Shown: positions 1 through 11,697 of the stretch, in pieces
How positions within the stretch are numbered: position 1 is the stretch's first letter
Layout of the letters: each line of letters opens with the position of its first letter
Source: Lobulomyces angularis
Lineage: Eukaryota; Chytridiomycota; Chytridiomycetes; Lobulomycetales; Lobulomycetaceae
Assembly (NCBI GenBank): GCA_027604685.1
Contig: JADHYX010000134.1
Coordinates: 27,472-51,781, forward strand
Reading direction: 5' to 3'
Length of the DNA: 24,310 nucleotides
The notes under the pieces: generated by a model
Database searches by the model: none
What the model was told of the DNA's origin: nothing
Seen by the model: only the letters and a program-made list of their open reading frames with translations
Position numbers and translations under genes: made by a program

Positions 1-486
1 TTTACCCAAGTCTTAAGAGGCTCCACGCAACGAGTTATTACTTCAAAACAAGGTAATAAAAATTTCTACAAGGGAAATAGGTCCGGAAGGATGGGAAGGT
101 AAGTGGTTCTCACATAAAGGGATTATAATCCATTTCATTCACTTCTAGGCATACTCCGAAAGGCTTCATTATTGAATCCCATAGAGTAAGACAATTTATT
201 GTGCCAGATTTATCTACTTTCGAAGTAATATATAATTAATATTTTGCGAGTTTAATTTTTTTTTAGCTGACTCCTTACGTTTCAAAAGAAGCCAATAAAG
301 CCAAAAAAGTCTATGCCAACGATTTTAAAAGTAATTAATAAATTCAATCTTCAGTGTTGTTAAAAAAAAAATTTAGCCTATTTTAGAAAAAAAAACCTTC
401 CTAAAGATTTTGATCAAGAGTTAAGAAGAAACTGTAAAATTAGTGCAGAAAAAGCATACAGGGCAACATTTAGTTCAGCTCTATAA
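1..486 (+). CDS. MRPL41: Mitochondrial large-subunit ribosomal protein mL41 (5' truncated)
   Basis: Partial gene missing its start, which lies left of the window. Exons 1-98, 149-224, 267-330 and 377-486 join in frame (115 visible codons plus TAA at 484-486); introns are 50, 42 and 46 nt with GT-AG ends. The visible protein carries the mL41 core: SKQGNKNFYKGNRSGRMGRH, then a segment with VPDLSTFELTPYVS. These match the family pattern seen in yeast MrpL27 and human MRPL41 (GNK.xYKG..., G.HT..G, xPDLxxFxLxPYV). The family is a structural protein of the mitochondrial 54S/39S large subunit, nuclear-encoded and imported. The tail after PYVS is basic, with no motif I recognise. An AATAAA at 691-696 could be a distant polyadenylation signal. 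The neighbour POP5 is convergent, about 550 bp away. Identification rests on recalled family motifs, not a search. Confidence 0.9.
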
Positions 487-1039
487 ACGATTTACAATAT
501 TTCTTGCAATTTTGTTTTTTCTTAATGAATTCAACTTTTTTAAGCGAAATTAATTATTACATCTGTTGAAGTATTAAAAAAGTTTTAACTTTTTTAAGTT
601 TAAAATAATTAATTTGGAAAATTGCAAGGATTTCCATTTAACTTGAAGTGTTTTTCAGTTTATTGTTTCTCAAAAAATTATCAAGATTAAAATAAATATA
701 GATGTTTGTTTTAATTAGTCAACTTTCTTGATATTTTATATATGCAAGATTTACTTGTTAAAATATTGGACTTCAACTGTAATAATTATAAAAGACTTAA
801 TGAGTTAAATCCAAATCTATAAACGAAATTAAGTATCAAGTGGAGTAAGCATTATAATAACACTATTCGATAAATTGTATTTTTTCTCAATTTGCAGGTG
901 TATTTTTAATGACAAATACACAGTTGCATTTATTTTATATACATTAATTCGAATGTCTAGAGGTACTTATATACATTTCAAGTCCCCTTTGCATCATTTA
1001 AACCCAGGAAAATGTTTCTTTTCAAACTACTACATTGGG
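487..1039. other. Intergenic spacer, no supported gene
   Basis: AT-rich DNA between the convergent ends of mL41 and POP5. A short open frame at 875-1060 has no recognisable motif and runs antisense into POP5. A small palindrome (9-bp arms 576-584 and 587-595, A6GTT/AACT6) sits 90 bp past the mL41 stop. On the minus strand an AATAAA at 929-934 lies about 105 bp past the POP5 stop and may be its polyadenylation signal. No tRNA or snoRNA box pattern was evident. Confidence 0.5.
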
Positions 1040-1638
1040 TTAATAATCAACCAATTTTGAAATTTCTAATTCAGCTTTGGCCAACAACTCTTGAATTTTT
1101 GCCTCTAATAAAATTGAAAATTGTCTTTTAAAATAATTTCCATTAATATAACTAAATACCTTTAATTAATCCATTTTTCTGTAATTCAGCTAGTAACTCA
1201 GAATTATACCTTACACATTTTTGTTGGCACTGCTTGATGGTACCAGAAACGTGAAGTACTCTTATACAGCAACTAAAGTTCTTATAATTTTTAACAAAGG
1301 TCATAGCCATCCAAAGCTCTTTAAAATAATCTCTAGGTACTTTGCACAGACCTAAAGAGAGTGAGTAACCTTTTCATATAATCTAAAAGATATACCAAGA
1401 TTTGTGTGCTGGCTAAAATATTTAACTATTTTCAGTTGATTTACATTAAATAAACGAAAGATGTCTTACTGGAAAATGAGGCAAGTTGAGAATCAAATAG
1501 CTGACCAAAGTTTAATTTTATTTCCTCACGGATTACATTTGAAAGAGGCCCAGATTGCACAATTAAAGGTTTCTGTAATGTTTTTTCATTATCTTCAAAA
1601 TCAATTACAAACAACAGATACCTATTTTTGTAACGCAT
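1040..1638 (-). CDS. POP5: Ribonuclease P/MRP protein subunit POP5
   Basis: Exons in coding order: 1638-1470, 1425-1396, 1351-1160, 1104-1040. All phases agree (456 nt, 151 residues plus TAA) and introns are 44, 44 and 55 nt. Exon 2 is only 30 nt. The N-terminus MRYKNRYLLF matches the eukaryotic Pop5 start (M-[VR]-x-K-x-RYLL). Further on, the IKYFSQHT region, DYFKELWMAMTF and RVLHVSGTIKQCQQKCVRYN line up collinearly with human POP5 segments ending in HVGGTIRTCQ-like sequence. The length is near the human 163 residues, and the C-terminus is a short charged helix. Pop5 is a shared core protein of nuclear RNase P and RNase MRP, acting in tRNA 5' processing and rRNA maturation. It is divergent from the SZT2-like gene, with 50 bp between start codons. 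Each exon is too short to stand out alone; the call depends on the spliced model. Confidence 0.92.
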
Positions 1639-1688
1639 TAGTAAATTAATTTTTTATTTTTTTTTGTAGGGTTTTAAATGCAAAAAAT
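1639..1688. promoter_or_regulatory. Compact bidirectional promoter between POP5 and the SZT2-like gene
   Basis: Only 50 bp separate the POP5 start codon (minus strand, 1638) and the proposed SZT2-like start (plus strand, 1689). The interval is mostly a T-rich run on the plus strand. Transcription starts are not visible, and at least one 5' UTR probably extends into or overlaps the neighbouring gene. The promoter role is inferred from geometry alone. Confidence 0.45.
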
Positions 1689-4600
1689 ATGGATGCAAAA
1701 TCTTGTGTACTGCTTATTAAAGAACCTTTTTTGTTCACAAAAAGGGAGCATGGTAGTTAGAAATATTATTTTAATATAAAGTTTAACAGTACTCCAAAAT
1801 TATAGATTTGTGGGTTGTTGGTAAGACAAATTGTTATATGTTCTAAGTTACATTAACAGCAAAACAGACAAATTGTATAAAAATTTTTCCAGATCTTCGA
1901 TAAATTCAACCTCAGAAAACTTTAATGAGAGTATTCAAATTCTTGAATTATCTTTGGAAAACAATCCATTTCAAAAAAATTTACAAAAAAATGGCATTGA
2001 TGCAAATGCTGTAATAAGAATTACCCCTCAAACAAAAATAATTTCTTTTGCCAAGAAATACAGGCTAGTTTTCTTAATTGATATTTCCGCATCTATGGTA
2101 AAGAGTAAATTGTGACATTTAGCAGTGAATTTTTGTTTAGAGCATTGTTGGTGGAACTGGGAAGCCAAAAGTTCATCTAACTGTAGCTTTTGAAACGTAC
2201 ATTTATTCTTTATCTGATCGTTTCATCATATACTTTGATTATACTTTTAGTGTCTGCAAATGCATTGATGCCTTAACGCGTTCTTTTTCAATAAACAGCA
2301 GTTTGCATAATAAAACCTTTGATGTACTTACAATAATTCAATTGCTTTTAAATTTTAATTTTTTATTGAAAAGATTGAACCAGAGCTAAACGTAACAGTA
2401 CTAGCAGATTGTGGCAACTCTATCTTCCGTAAATATCAAAAATCTTCTACATCCGAATTCTGTCGATCGTTTCCAATAAAGGTCTTAATTCATGACTTAA
2501 AAGTTTCACCTTCTTTGGTGGAGTCCTTTGCAGAAACCCTTTACGATACTCTAAATGCTTTTGAGGTGGAACTGGTCAAATGCAGACAAAAAGACTTTGA
2601 GGAAAATGATACAGCCCCGGTGCAAGTAAATAATTCTTCAGTAATTTCGAATGAAAACAGCCCTATTAAAAGCAATATTCAAGACTCCATTCCAATAAAA
2701 ACTAGAGGCGGTTGTATATATGACTCCTTGGAAAATGCAATGTTTGCTTTGGGATTGTTTTCCAATCACTCATTACCCGCTGTTGTGTTAATTACTGACG
2801 GAGTAAGTTTGCAAACTTTTATATAAAAATTAATGAGCAACCTATCTAGGTTGCCACTGGCGCTGGAACTTCAGAAATGTAGCTAAAATATTGACTTTCC
2901 TACTTATTATTTTTCTTATAAGGGTTGCAAAAGAATTTTGTAGGTATTTTTCCAGAGATTATGTTGCATTCAATGTAATTCAAGTAGGCTCAAGAAATGG
3001 TAGCTTTCTTAATTTTTTTTTTTTACAATTTTTTTAGGTTATTATCCGGGTGTAAATTATGGTCACGTTAGTGACAATGAATTTGTTAGATTCTTAGCTA
3101 TGGCGACTTTTGGCAAATTTTTGTATGCTACTGGTATGAAGTCTTGTTTTTATTTGTTAAAATTTGCAGATTGCAGGTATATGGAGCCATTGAATCACTG
3201 TATGATTGATTCACCAAATTTTTTTCATCAGCAACTTCTTTTTCGTGAGTTGAATCTTTCGAAATTAGTTGCAGATAATGTTTGGAGAACAGTTCACGCT
3301 GGGAGCGTAGAGAGGTAACCTTTAAAAAAAAATTTTACAATTAAAAAAGAAAATAGGCCAGTTGACTTAGTAAGGGTTGAATGCCTCAGCACGATTGAAC
3401 TAGATGACAGTCCAGAAATTTCAAATGAAGAAATTTATTTTCCGTGGTTCACAACCAGTCAGCCCCCTGTAGTTTATCAAGTTCTTTGCGGTTATCGGGA
3501 CTATTCCATGAACTTAAATTTAACTCACATACTTTCTGCTAGATTATTGGAAGGATACTCTATAAGAAGTGTGCAAATCTCCCAAAAATTAAATAGACCA
3601 ACAAAAGTTGAAATCTTATTGGCTTTACCATGGTAGGCTTTTCACTGACACTTACAATAATAACTTTTCAGGATTCCTAATGTTACTGTTTTTTACACTA
3701 TCCGGACTTCCTGGATTAACCAGGAAAAACCACTTTTGGAAGGACTTAATCCAAAGCACAGAATAGAACTGAACATCTTAGCACATCGACCGTTTGTTCT
3801 TTTATTTGTTAATCAACAAATTGAAACGGATGTTTTTAATACTGCACTGCACGAAAAGGTATTTGGTATCTTCTATTTTTAATATTGTTAGGTTTCGTTG
3901 TTGCACTTGTACTTAAAAGGAATTGCTGAGTCTGATGAAAGATTGAAGTTAGTTGGCGCCTTTAATAGCAGATACTGTCTTTCATTCTTCTCTACAGATA
4001 TGCAAATTTCACCACCTTACCAAGAGCAGCCTAAATCTTTTGAAAATACCCGCAGAAGTAGGACGCCATCCACATCCCCTCGCCAATATTGGACTTCATT
4101 AGGTGACTTCGTGATGAATAAAGGTCTTTCTGTAGAAGACTACGGGTTTGATATTATATTACGGACCTACGATTCCTTGATTTCAACCACTCGTAAAGAA
4201 ATTGAAAATCAAAGATTAACAGCATACAAGACATTATCAAAATTTTTGGGAAACTGGTCGTCTTACAACTTCGGCAAGGGTGTATATTTGAAACTTATTT
4301 TTACCGCTTCAGATGACGAAATACCGATAGGTTTTTGCTATCTTCGCATATCTTCGGAAACGGAGTTGGCTTTTCAAATTCGGATTTTTTTTTCTAATCT
4401 TAGTTCGAAAGTCAGAGAAGGCATTGTTAAAAACTTGAAGGACAACATTTCAAATCTTACTGATGCAGGGTTTCATTTAGTGGCTGTATGTGAAAAGCCG
4501 TTAAGGCAGCTTTTACTGCGTTATGGAGTAGAAGGGAAAAAACCAAAAAAAAATTCTAAACTTCGAAGTTCCAGTTTGAATATTGAGGGGGGCCACAATT

Positions 4601-7600
4601 ATCAAATACCGGAAAAGTATTCTTTTTTTGCAGTTTTACGAGCATATCTGAGAAATAAAAGTTGGGTTTGGTTTTCAGGAGTGAATAAATTGATCGGGAA
4701 TTTTTTTAGAGGTTTTGAAAACGAAAATGGAATAAATGATTTAGCATTTGATTTGATATACAATCGTAGGTTACAAGAAGGCTTTCTTCCTGTGCACGAA
4801 TCAAACTACTCAACCACATTATATTTAGAGAAAAAATTTACCAATGCAACATCATCTGTACAATTTGTTCTAAAAAAAGACTTTGTTAATGGCGATCTGA
4901 TTACAGAGCTGTGGCTCGAGCCAGCATGCTCTTCGATGAAAAACAATTATAAGTTTCAAAGTACACTTGATTACGAAATTATAGAGGAATTTGAGGCATA
5001 CTCAAATTTTATGGAAATAACTGATAAAAGCATTACAAATACCTTATACAGTTTTTTGGCTTTAAATTTATTGGCCAAAAAAAGTGACCAGGATTTAATG
5101 ACTTTTGAAAAGATTGTCAAGAACTATGAAAACATAAATTCAAATTTTGATATGAGGTTGATTTTAAATCAATGTAGTTACTATTCTTTATTTTCTTTTC
5201 AAATTCCATTCATGAATAATATTGGATTATTCCAATCAGGTGTTGAGAAATCAGATGAAATTTTTCAAACCCCATGTAATTCCTCAAGTTTGGTTTCGTC
5301 TCAGTTAAATTTAGAATCAGAATCAAGTGCGGCGAAAGGAGAGCAAGGAGAAAATCTTAATTTTAAATTTGAACAGGATTTTGTAGCAGAAAGCAAAAAG
5401 GAAATTGACTTTATTTTTGAAACAGTGCAAAGATATTTAAAAAGTCAAAATCCGAATGAGAAAAAGTTAATTTTGATAACCCGCTTTCTACAGAGTTCAT
5501 TAGCAGCAACATGTGATGGATTTTTTGATTGTGCACTTCTTCAAAAGGATAAAGATTTCGAAAATGATTTTTTGGAATCTGTTAAAAGTTTTTTAAGTAC
5601 AAAATTTACATCAGAGAAAGTTTTTTTGGAATCCCTGAAGTGTTCCAATTGCTTTATAAAATTTTATAATTCTGAGGCTTTTTTACTAATCATAGCACCA
5701 AGGTTTTGTGGTTTTGACATTCCTACTACACCAAATTATTTAGGGATTTCATTTTTTGAATGTATTCTGCCCTCGATTCCTTCAGTGAATAAACCTTCAC
5801 CACTGCCATTTTGCAATTCTATAAATGAAACCAGTGAAAGCAGAAATTTTATTTTTTATTTACCTAATGTAGACTTGAAGGAAAATGATGAATATACTGT
5901 TCCAAACTGTCATAGACTAATTACTTTTACCGGAAATATAACACCTGATTCTACAAGTGATAAATCATTAAATGCATCTTTACATCAGTTTGCCGAATCC
6001 TTTCTAAATGATCTAAAAATTAAATACACAAAAGTTAAAGGAAGCATTATTTACTTTGGATTTTTGCAACATGAAAAATTTACTGCGACCGATTTTGATT
6101 CAATAATAAACGTTGCTATGGAAGAAGTAGTAGAAGTAGATTTTACAAATTATTTAAATGCAGCCAGCCTGGTGTCTAAAGTGGATGCTGGATTTTATGG
6201 ATGCTTAAATAGTTCTAAATCCAATTCTAGTTTTAATATTGATAGTGGCATTATGGAAATCTTGCAAGAAAGTTTTGAAAATGTTTCAAATTTCTTATCA
6301 GATATTAGAGAATATTATTTATTTAAACCTAAAAATTTAAAAAGCAACGGACTAGGTAAAGAATTGGAAGACCTATTAAAATATTCCTTAAATCCAATGT
6401 TTATCGAACTCATGTATTTAATCGATAGGCCAAACAGTGAAACTATTATTTTTGGTTCCAAAAAATTCCCTATTAGTTATCCAAAAGAAATGAGTGACAC
6501 TTTTTTAAATGTTGGAACAGAGAGCAATTTTTTGGGTAGCAAAGATGGAACAAGGGCTATTTGTAGGATAAATATTTACAGCTTTGGTGATAAAATAGTT
6601 GGAAACCAAAATTTTAATTCAGTTTTAGAGGAGCAACAGGCTGCTATACAAAAAGTTAAAAATGAAATCAATTATTTTTTGGATAAGATAGTTTTAGAGC
6701 AACTTCTAAATCTTAACGTTACAGAATCGAGTTTAGCCCTTGTTAGTTTTCTAATTACCAGAAGAGCAACCTATTACTACCAGGTGTTCAATTTAGACAG
6801 TTTTATGGATGCGACGTTCAATACCTCGAAGGATTTAAGTTCGACTAACAAACCTGGTGATTCTGACTTGGATATTTCTAAAATTTTGAAAGAAACTCCT
6901 GATGCCATTCTTGAATTTACGTTACATTTTATTGGAGGCAAAGAATTGAATTTAATTAAAAATTTAAGTTTAAAAAAAAATTCTATTCATGGATTCGATA
7001 TTGAGAAGTATGGAAAGAATTACTTGGTTACTAAAAACGAATTTAGCACTGGAAGCATAGATATCAGTGACTCCTTAGAAACTGTTTCTGGTTTAGGAAT
7101 TTCTACTGAAAGATCATCATCTTCTGAGAACATTGACATGGTTGTTAATTCTACCAGTTACTTTTCCTATTGGTTTTTGATAAATATAGATAGCGAAAAA
7201 TCAGTTGCTAAATTTTTATTATTCTCAAAATCTTTGGATGTGCGAGATCAAGTGGATATGATAAAAGATGTTGCGAAAGGTGTAAGGAGCTGTTGCGAAA
7301 AACTAAATGCCCTGTTTTTGCTACAAAAACTTAATGAAAAAAAAGTAGCTAGGTATCACATTTAGTTTTTCAGTTAAACTAATTTTTTTAGTAAGTATCT
7401 TATAATCCCTGGCTATGAGTCTCTAGAGGAAAATGGCGTTGCCGATGATTCTTTTACTGACGAAGGAAAGCGTGACTGGAAACCAAACGACGGATCTGAA
7501 GTAAAGTTAACATCATACTTAAAGCATTTGTTTCCTTTACATTGGAGATTAAAACCTCAAGTAGCTTTGACAGAAATTCTTAGCTATCTTCATCCCTTTG

Positions 7601-10600
7601 CTATTATGAATAGAAAAAATTCTATAGTGTATGTCAAATCAACAAATACTATTTTCTATATTGTATTTTCAATATATGGTGACATTCAGCAAGAAACTGG
7701 CTTGGAAGACTCTACTAACAAATCATCACCTATTATGAAATTGTCTCCTGCAATTAACGAAGAATTGTTTAGTGATTCCCCCACAATAAAGAAAACATCT
7801 TTTCCTGGAATTTCAAACTTTAAAACTGATTCTAGTATGCTTATGTTGGAGGTTTTTGGTTTAGAAGACCCTGGTAATGAAATTTCAGTGGAGTTTGTAT
7901 CACGCATAGAGATTAAACTTAATTCATTGTTACTGCAAAAGTTAGGAAATTTTTTTATTCGAGGATTCTCTTCTACAGTGAAGTTAACAAAAGCAGATGT
8001 TGACTTTATCATTTCACAACATGGATCTCCTCACACAAAGTATCTTCCTCTCCCTAAATCTGTATCCAAAGTTTACTTATTTCAGTTATTATTACGGCAA
8101 AAGCTTTTAGATCATTTTAGTATCTTTACTAGTGTAGACATATCAAATGCTTTAGAACGATACTATGAAAGTAGGAACGTTGGTGAACCTTCCAATTCTT
8201 CTAGGTATTGCACAATTGCCTTAACTTAATCATTTCTTTTAGTGATATTGTTTCATTTGGTGATTTTTCCTTTTTGTATAATTGTGTTCCTTCTCCAAAT
8301 CCTTCACCACAAGAAATTCTTTTAGGGCAAGGTATTTCCTGCATAAATATTGTGGTGCTCGATCGAGCGGGTCATGTAATACTTCCTAAAGATGAGGATT
8401 TTGTTGATTGGAATGAAGAATTAAATACTATTGTAACTGATACACAGTCTAAATTGTGGAGTTCATTACCAGATGCAAATTATTCCATTGGAATTGAGGT
8501 AAATATTAATATGTCCAGAAAACAACATTAAACGAATATTGTATCATATAATACCTTATCTTGTTAGTGCTGGATACATGGGAATATCAATGTTGATGCG
8601 TTATTTTTTAAACTTGAAGCAATTTGTCAGTCTACCTTAAGTGAGTATTTTGTTGAGATGTTAGCTGATACTTTGATAGCAGAACTCCCTACCATAAGGG
8701 AAGATGAGAATGTGATCTTATCCAAAGATTTTGCTGTCATTTCAGAAAAATTAGTGGAGTTAATGAGGATTGCGTCAGCTAAGACACTGATGCATAATAA
8801 TTCATTCTCTTCAACAATCACACTTCCAAGTTGGGTTTTTAACGAATTTCTTAATGATGTAATTATTCTTTTGAATGAGAGTCATTCTTTCTTACATCCT
8901 GTTGCGATAAAAAAAATTACGGAAAATGAAAAACTCACTTTTACTATACAAAACAAGAATGGACGTCAAAAATTATCATCATTAATGGATTCAAGCGCAT
9001 CATACAAAAATCAATCTGACTGCTGTATAATCCTTGCTGGCTTATGCGATGAAAATAGCACCTGTCTAAACGTTCGTCCAAAGAATTTGCTAGAAAGAAA
9101 GGGATCAATGGGTTCAGATTCATCCAGTTCTGCTGAAAAACACGGAAGAAGACTATCTTCCGCGGAAGAATTAGATAGCAATAATTCAAATGCTCTATCT
9201 ATGTTAACTCATATCGGAAAGAATTCCCGAATATTTGGTAATGTAAATCTAAAAATGCCACTCGATAACATATCTCATTATCCTGGTTTCTACCACTGCG
9301 GTAATTACAACAAATGCTTTTTAGTCTTGGTAGTAACAAATGAAACTTTTGAACTGCTTTCTCATAATTGTAACAAGAGCTATATAGATCAGGTCAACAA
9401 AAAGCTTTTGAAAATTCTTAGCTGGAATAATATACGCATACAATATTTGAATGCAGCCTTTCCCTTAACGTCACCAGTGCCACCTTGGTTTTCAACTTCA
9501 TTGTCTTCGAACAATTTTTTTGAAAAAAATTTAGAATTTTGCTGGTCTAAACAAAATCTTCTATATTCTACTCAGAACGACGTGTTACAAGCAAGATCAA
9601 TTGATTTTTTAGAGCATTTTATTCGTCAAAACCTATATTATCAAAAAAAAGACTTAAGTAAATCGCATGCAACTCAAAATCGAAAAGTCCGAGGAATTCA
9701 TCACAGTAATTCCTCTTCGTCTGATGTTGGTTCTGGCAATAGATCTCATGAAATCCTCGATATTCCTTTCAATACTTTATTAAATGCAGTACGCAGAGTA
9801 AAATTGTATTATTTTGCCAAATATCCAATTTTTTTTTCAGAAAGCAGAGAAAAAATAATTGAAAAACCCTTTTTCTTTCCACCACCTTTTGAAGCGGATT
9901 TTTCCAAAAAAGAAATACTGTTTAAAAAATGGTTTAAGAAGATCATATCAGGTTACCAAACTGAATATACTACATATTTGGCTCAGTTAGGATTAGAGGT
10001 AGCTCTATTGGAGAAGGAATGGGAAAAATCAATGGACTTAGCACCACTTCCGCGTTTTGAAATTACCGACGGTCTCTTTCTTGATACAGAAATAATATAT
10101 TTAAAAAAAAATTTTGGCAATCATGCAGTTCTAATTCAATTCGGGATAGATGGGCTTCACTCCTTTATAAATATGTTCTCCTTGACCGACATTGATATAT
10201 CGAGTAGCAAAAAGGAGAAAATTAGTGAAGAATACAGTTTGGATGATTTCAATTCCGAGTGCGAAAAAATCAGTATTTCGCTGCAATTACACTCATGTAA
10301 GTAATTTCCCTTTATATCACTTCAATATTGTTGTTTTTTAGTCAGTTACGATTTTCACATAAAAAAATTTAAGGAAATGTTAGAAGATAAAGAAATTGAC
10401 AGTTGCCCTATTGACCTTATAAATACTATAATTCTATTTCATGAGTGGGCTATGCCTAAATTGTACTTTTCTCACAACCGGATATTCAATCAACCTTTTG
10501 TATCAGAAACTGCTAGAAATCTCTCTCCTTCATTGTTGGTCTATATTCTCAAAAATCCATCCCGCTATGGATTCAATTCATTATTTCAGAATAATAAGAA

Positions 10601-11510
10601 AAGAGCATTTTTTTTGGTATCAAAAACTCCTGATTTTAACTTCAAACCTAAATTTGAAGCTATTGATATTTTACCAGAAACCAGAAATTCATTTGTTTTA
10701 ATAGTTTACCCTAATTCTGGAGTTCTCTCTCCTCCAACAGAAAATTTGTTAAGCTTCTTTGTTTTGCTAATCAAACCGGAAAGTTATCATAATACTCAGA
10801 GTGTACATAATAATTTAAAATTTTCCGTAAATAGTGATCCTTTGTTAGAATATCTTGATAATGGGTTTTATCTTGGTGATATTGTAAAGTGTGCATCAAA
10901 AAAACTGGAGTTATTACTGGAACAAGCGGTGATTTTCCACGGTAGAGATTCGCTGTGGAAACAGTTAATAAACGAAAAAACACATAAAGTCAATGCAACT
11001 CTTCCTGAATCTGTTTCTTTTGATAATACAGAATATAATACAACTGAATGGACTAAATTGTTTTTGGAAAAAATCGCTCCTAATTCAAGACCTCTCACGG
11101 ATATAGATGACCAACTAGGGAAATTTTTTCGAAACATCAATATACCGTGGAATGAGGTGCTGGATTTTTTGATACAAAAGTTTAGAGAGACTTCCAGAGA
11201 GTTGACAGAAAACCTTAAATCAAAGGAAAGACGCATTGTATTGTTTAATTCGAAAAATAACGACTACCTAATACATTTCGTTTTAACCACTTCAGAAAAC
11301 ACTGGAATTGGTACTGTGCATTCTGGAAAAAAAGATACATTAAATCAAAAATTAATGTCGCATCCTAATCTAGTACCTAGTGCCTCCAACCTAATACTTC
11401 ATGGATTTGCTGTCAGTAGGGAAGGAATGATTAGCGAAGTAGAGTACGAGCACCTTGACTGTATTGTACAAGCAATATCTGTTTGGTTGTATTGTAGATT
11501 GGAAATTTAA
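1689..11510 (+). CDS. SZT2: SZT2-like protein, KICSTOR/TORC1 nutrient-signalling scaffold
   Basis: Exons: 1689-1752, 1806-1820, 1868-2097, 2141-2196, 2251-2323, 2374-2802, 2850-2878, 2923-2999, 3038-3133, 3170-3314, 3357-3632, 3672-3858, 3892-7352, 7392-8204, 8243-8498, 8568-10296, 10342-11510. All 16 junctions keep phase (9,105 nt, 3,034 residues; human SZT2 is about 3,400). The N-terminal VLLIKEPF resembles the human start. A von Willebrand A-like domain follows, with LVFLIDISASM (residues 93-103, MIDAS-type DxSxS) and VLITDG (284-289). Then come the SZT2-like patterns FVRFLAMATFG, LLEGYSIR...LPW, a WSS block, an FPLHWR block and YDFH near residue 2647. In animals SZT2 scaffolds KICSTOR, which brings GATOR1 to lysosomes and restrains mTORC1. 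The first methionine is chosen by homology: the open exon just upstream (1461-1649) cannot be spliced in frame with a good donor. AATAAA at 11517-11522 follows the TAA. Orthology is inferred from motif order. Confidence 0.92.
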
Positions 11511-11697
11511 AAAATTAATAAAAGTAAAAAAATGACTAAACGAATACTATTATGACGTTACTTCTGTTATATCATTATATTTATAATCTATTTGAATTCA
11601 TATTTCTAAAAAAAAGTTAAAATAATCAAATAATAAAATTACAGAATTAAAAAGAAAAATTTGTGTCTGCTGCTTGGGAAGTTGAGTTTTTAATTAT
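11511..11697. other. Convergent 3' spacer with polyadenylation signal
   Basis: A 187-bp gap separates the stop codons of the SZT2-like gene (plus) and the lyase-like fusion (minus). AATAAA at 11517-11522 begins 6 nt after the SZT2-like stop and is its likely polyadenylation signal; another plus-strand copy occurs about 110 bp further on. On the minus strand only a weaker ATTAAA-type hexamer (11688-11693) lies close to the fusion gene's stop. Transcripts from the two genes may overlap at their 3' ends. Confidence 0.6.

Noticed and set aside
875..1060. Plus-strand 61-codon open frame
   Set aside because: No recognisable motif, low-complexity AT-rich codons, and its end overlaps the POP5 3' end on the other strand. 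Chance is sufficient.
1461..1649. Plus-strand 62-codon open frame just before the SZT2-like gene, a tempting first exon
   Set aside because: It is antisense to POP5 exon 1, whose protein matches the Pop5 family well. It also cannot be spliced in phase to the next SZT2-like exon except with a poor GTTTTT donor.
7686..8012. Minus-strand 108-codon open frame inside the SZT2-like gene (similar antisense frames at 8627-8821, 8944-9189, 10771-10983 and 10868-11236)
   Set aside because: Lies within homologous SZT2-like coding sequence on the opposite strand, with no motif. Treated as a shadow.
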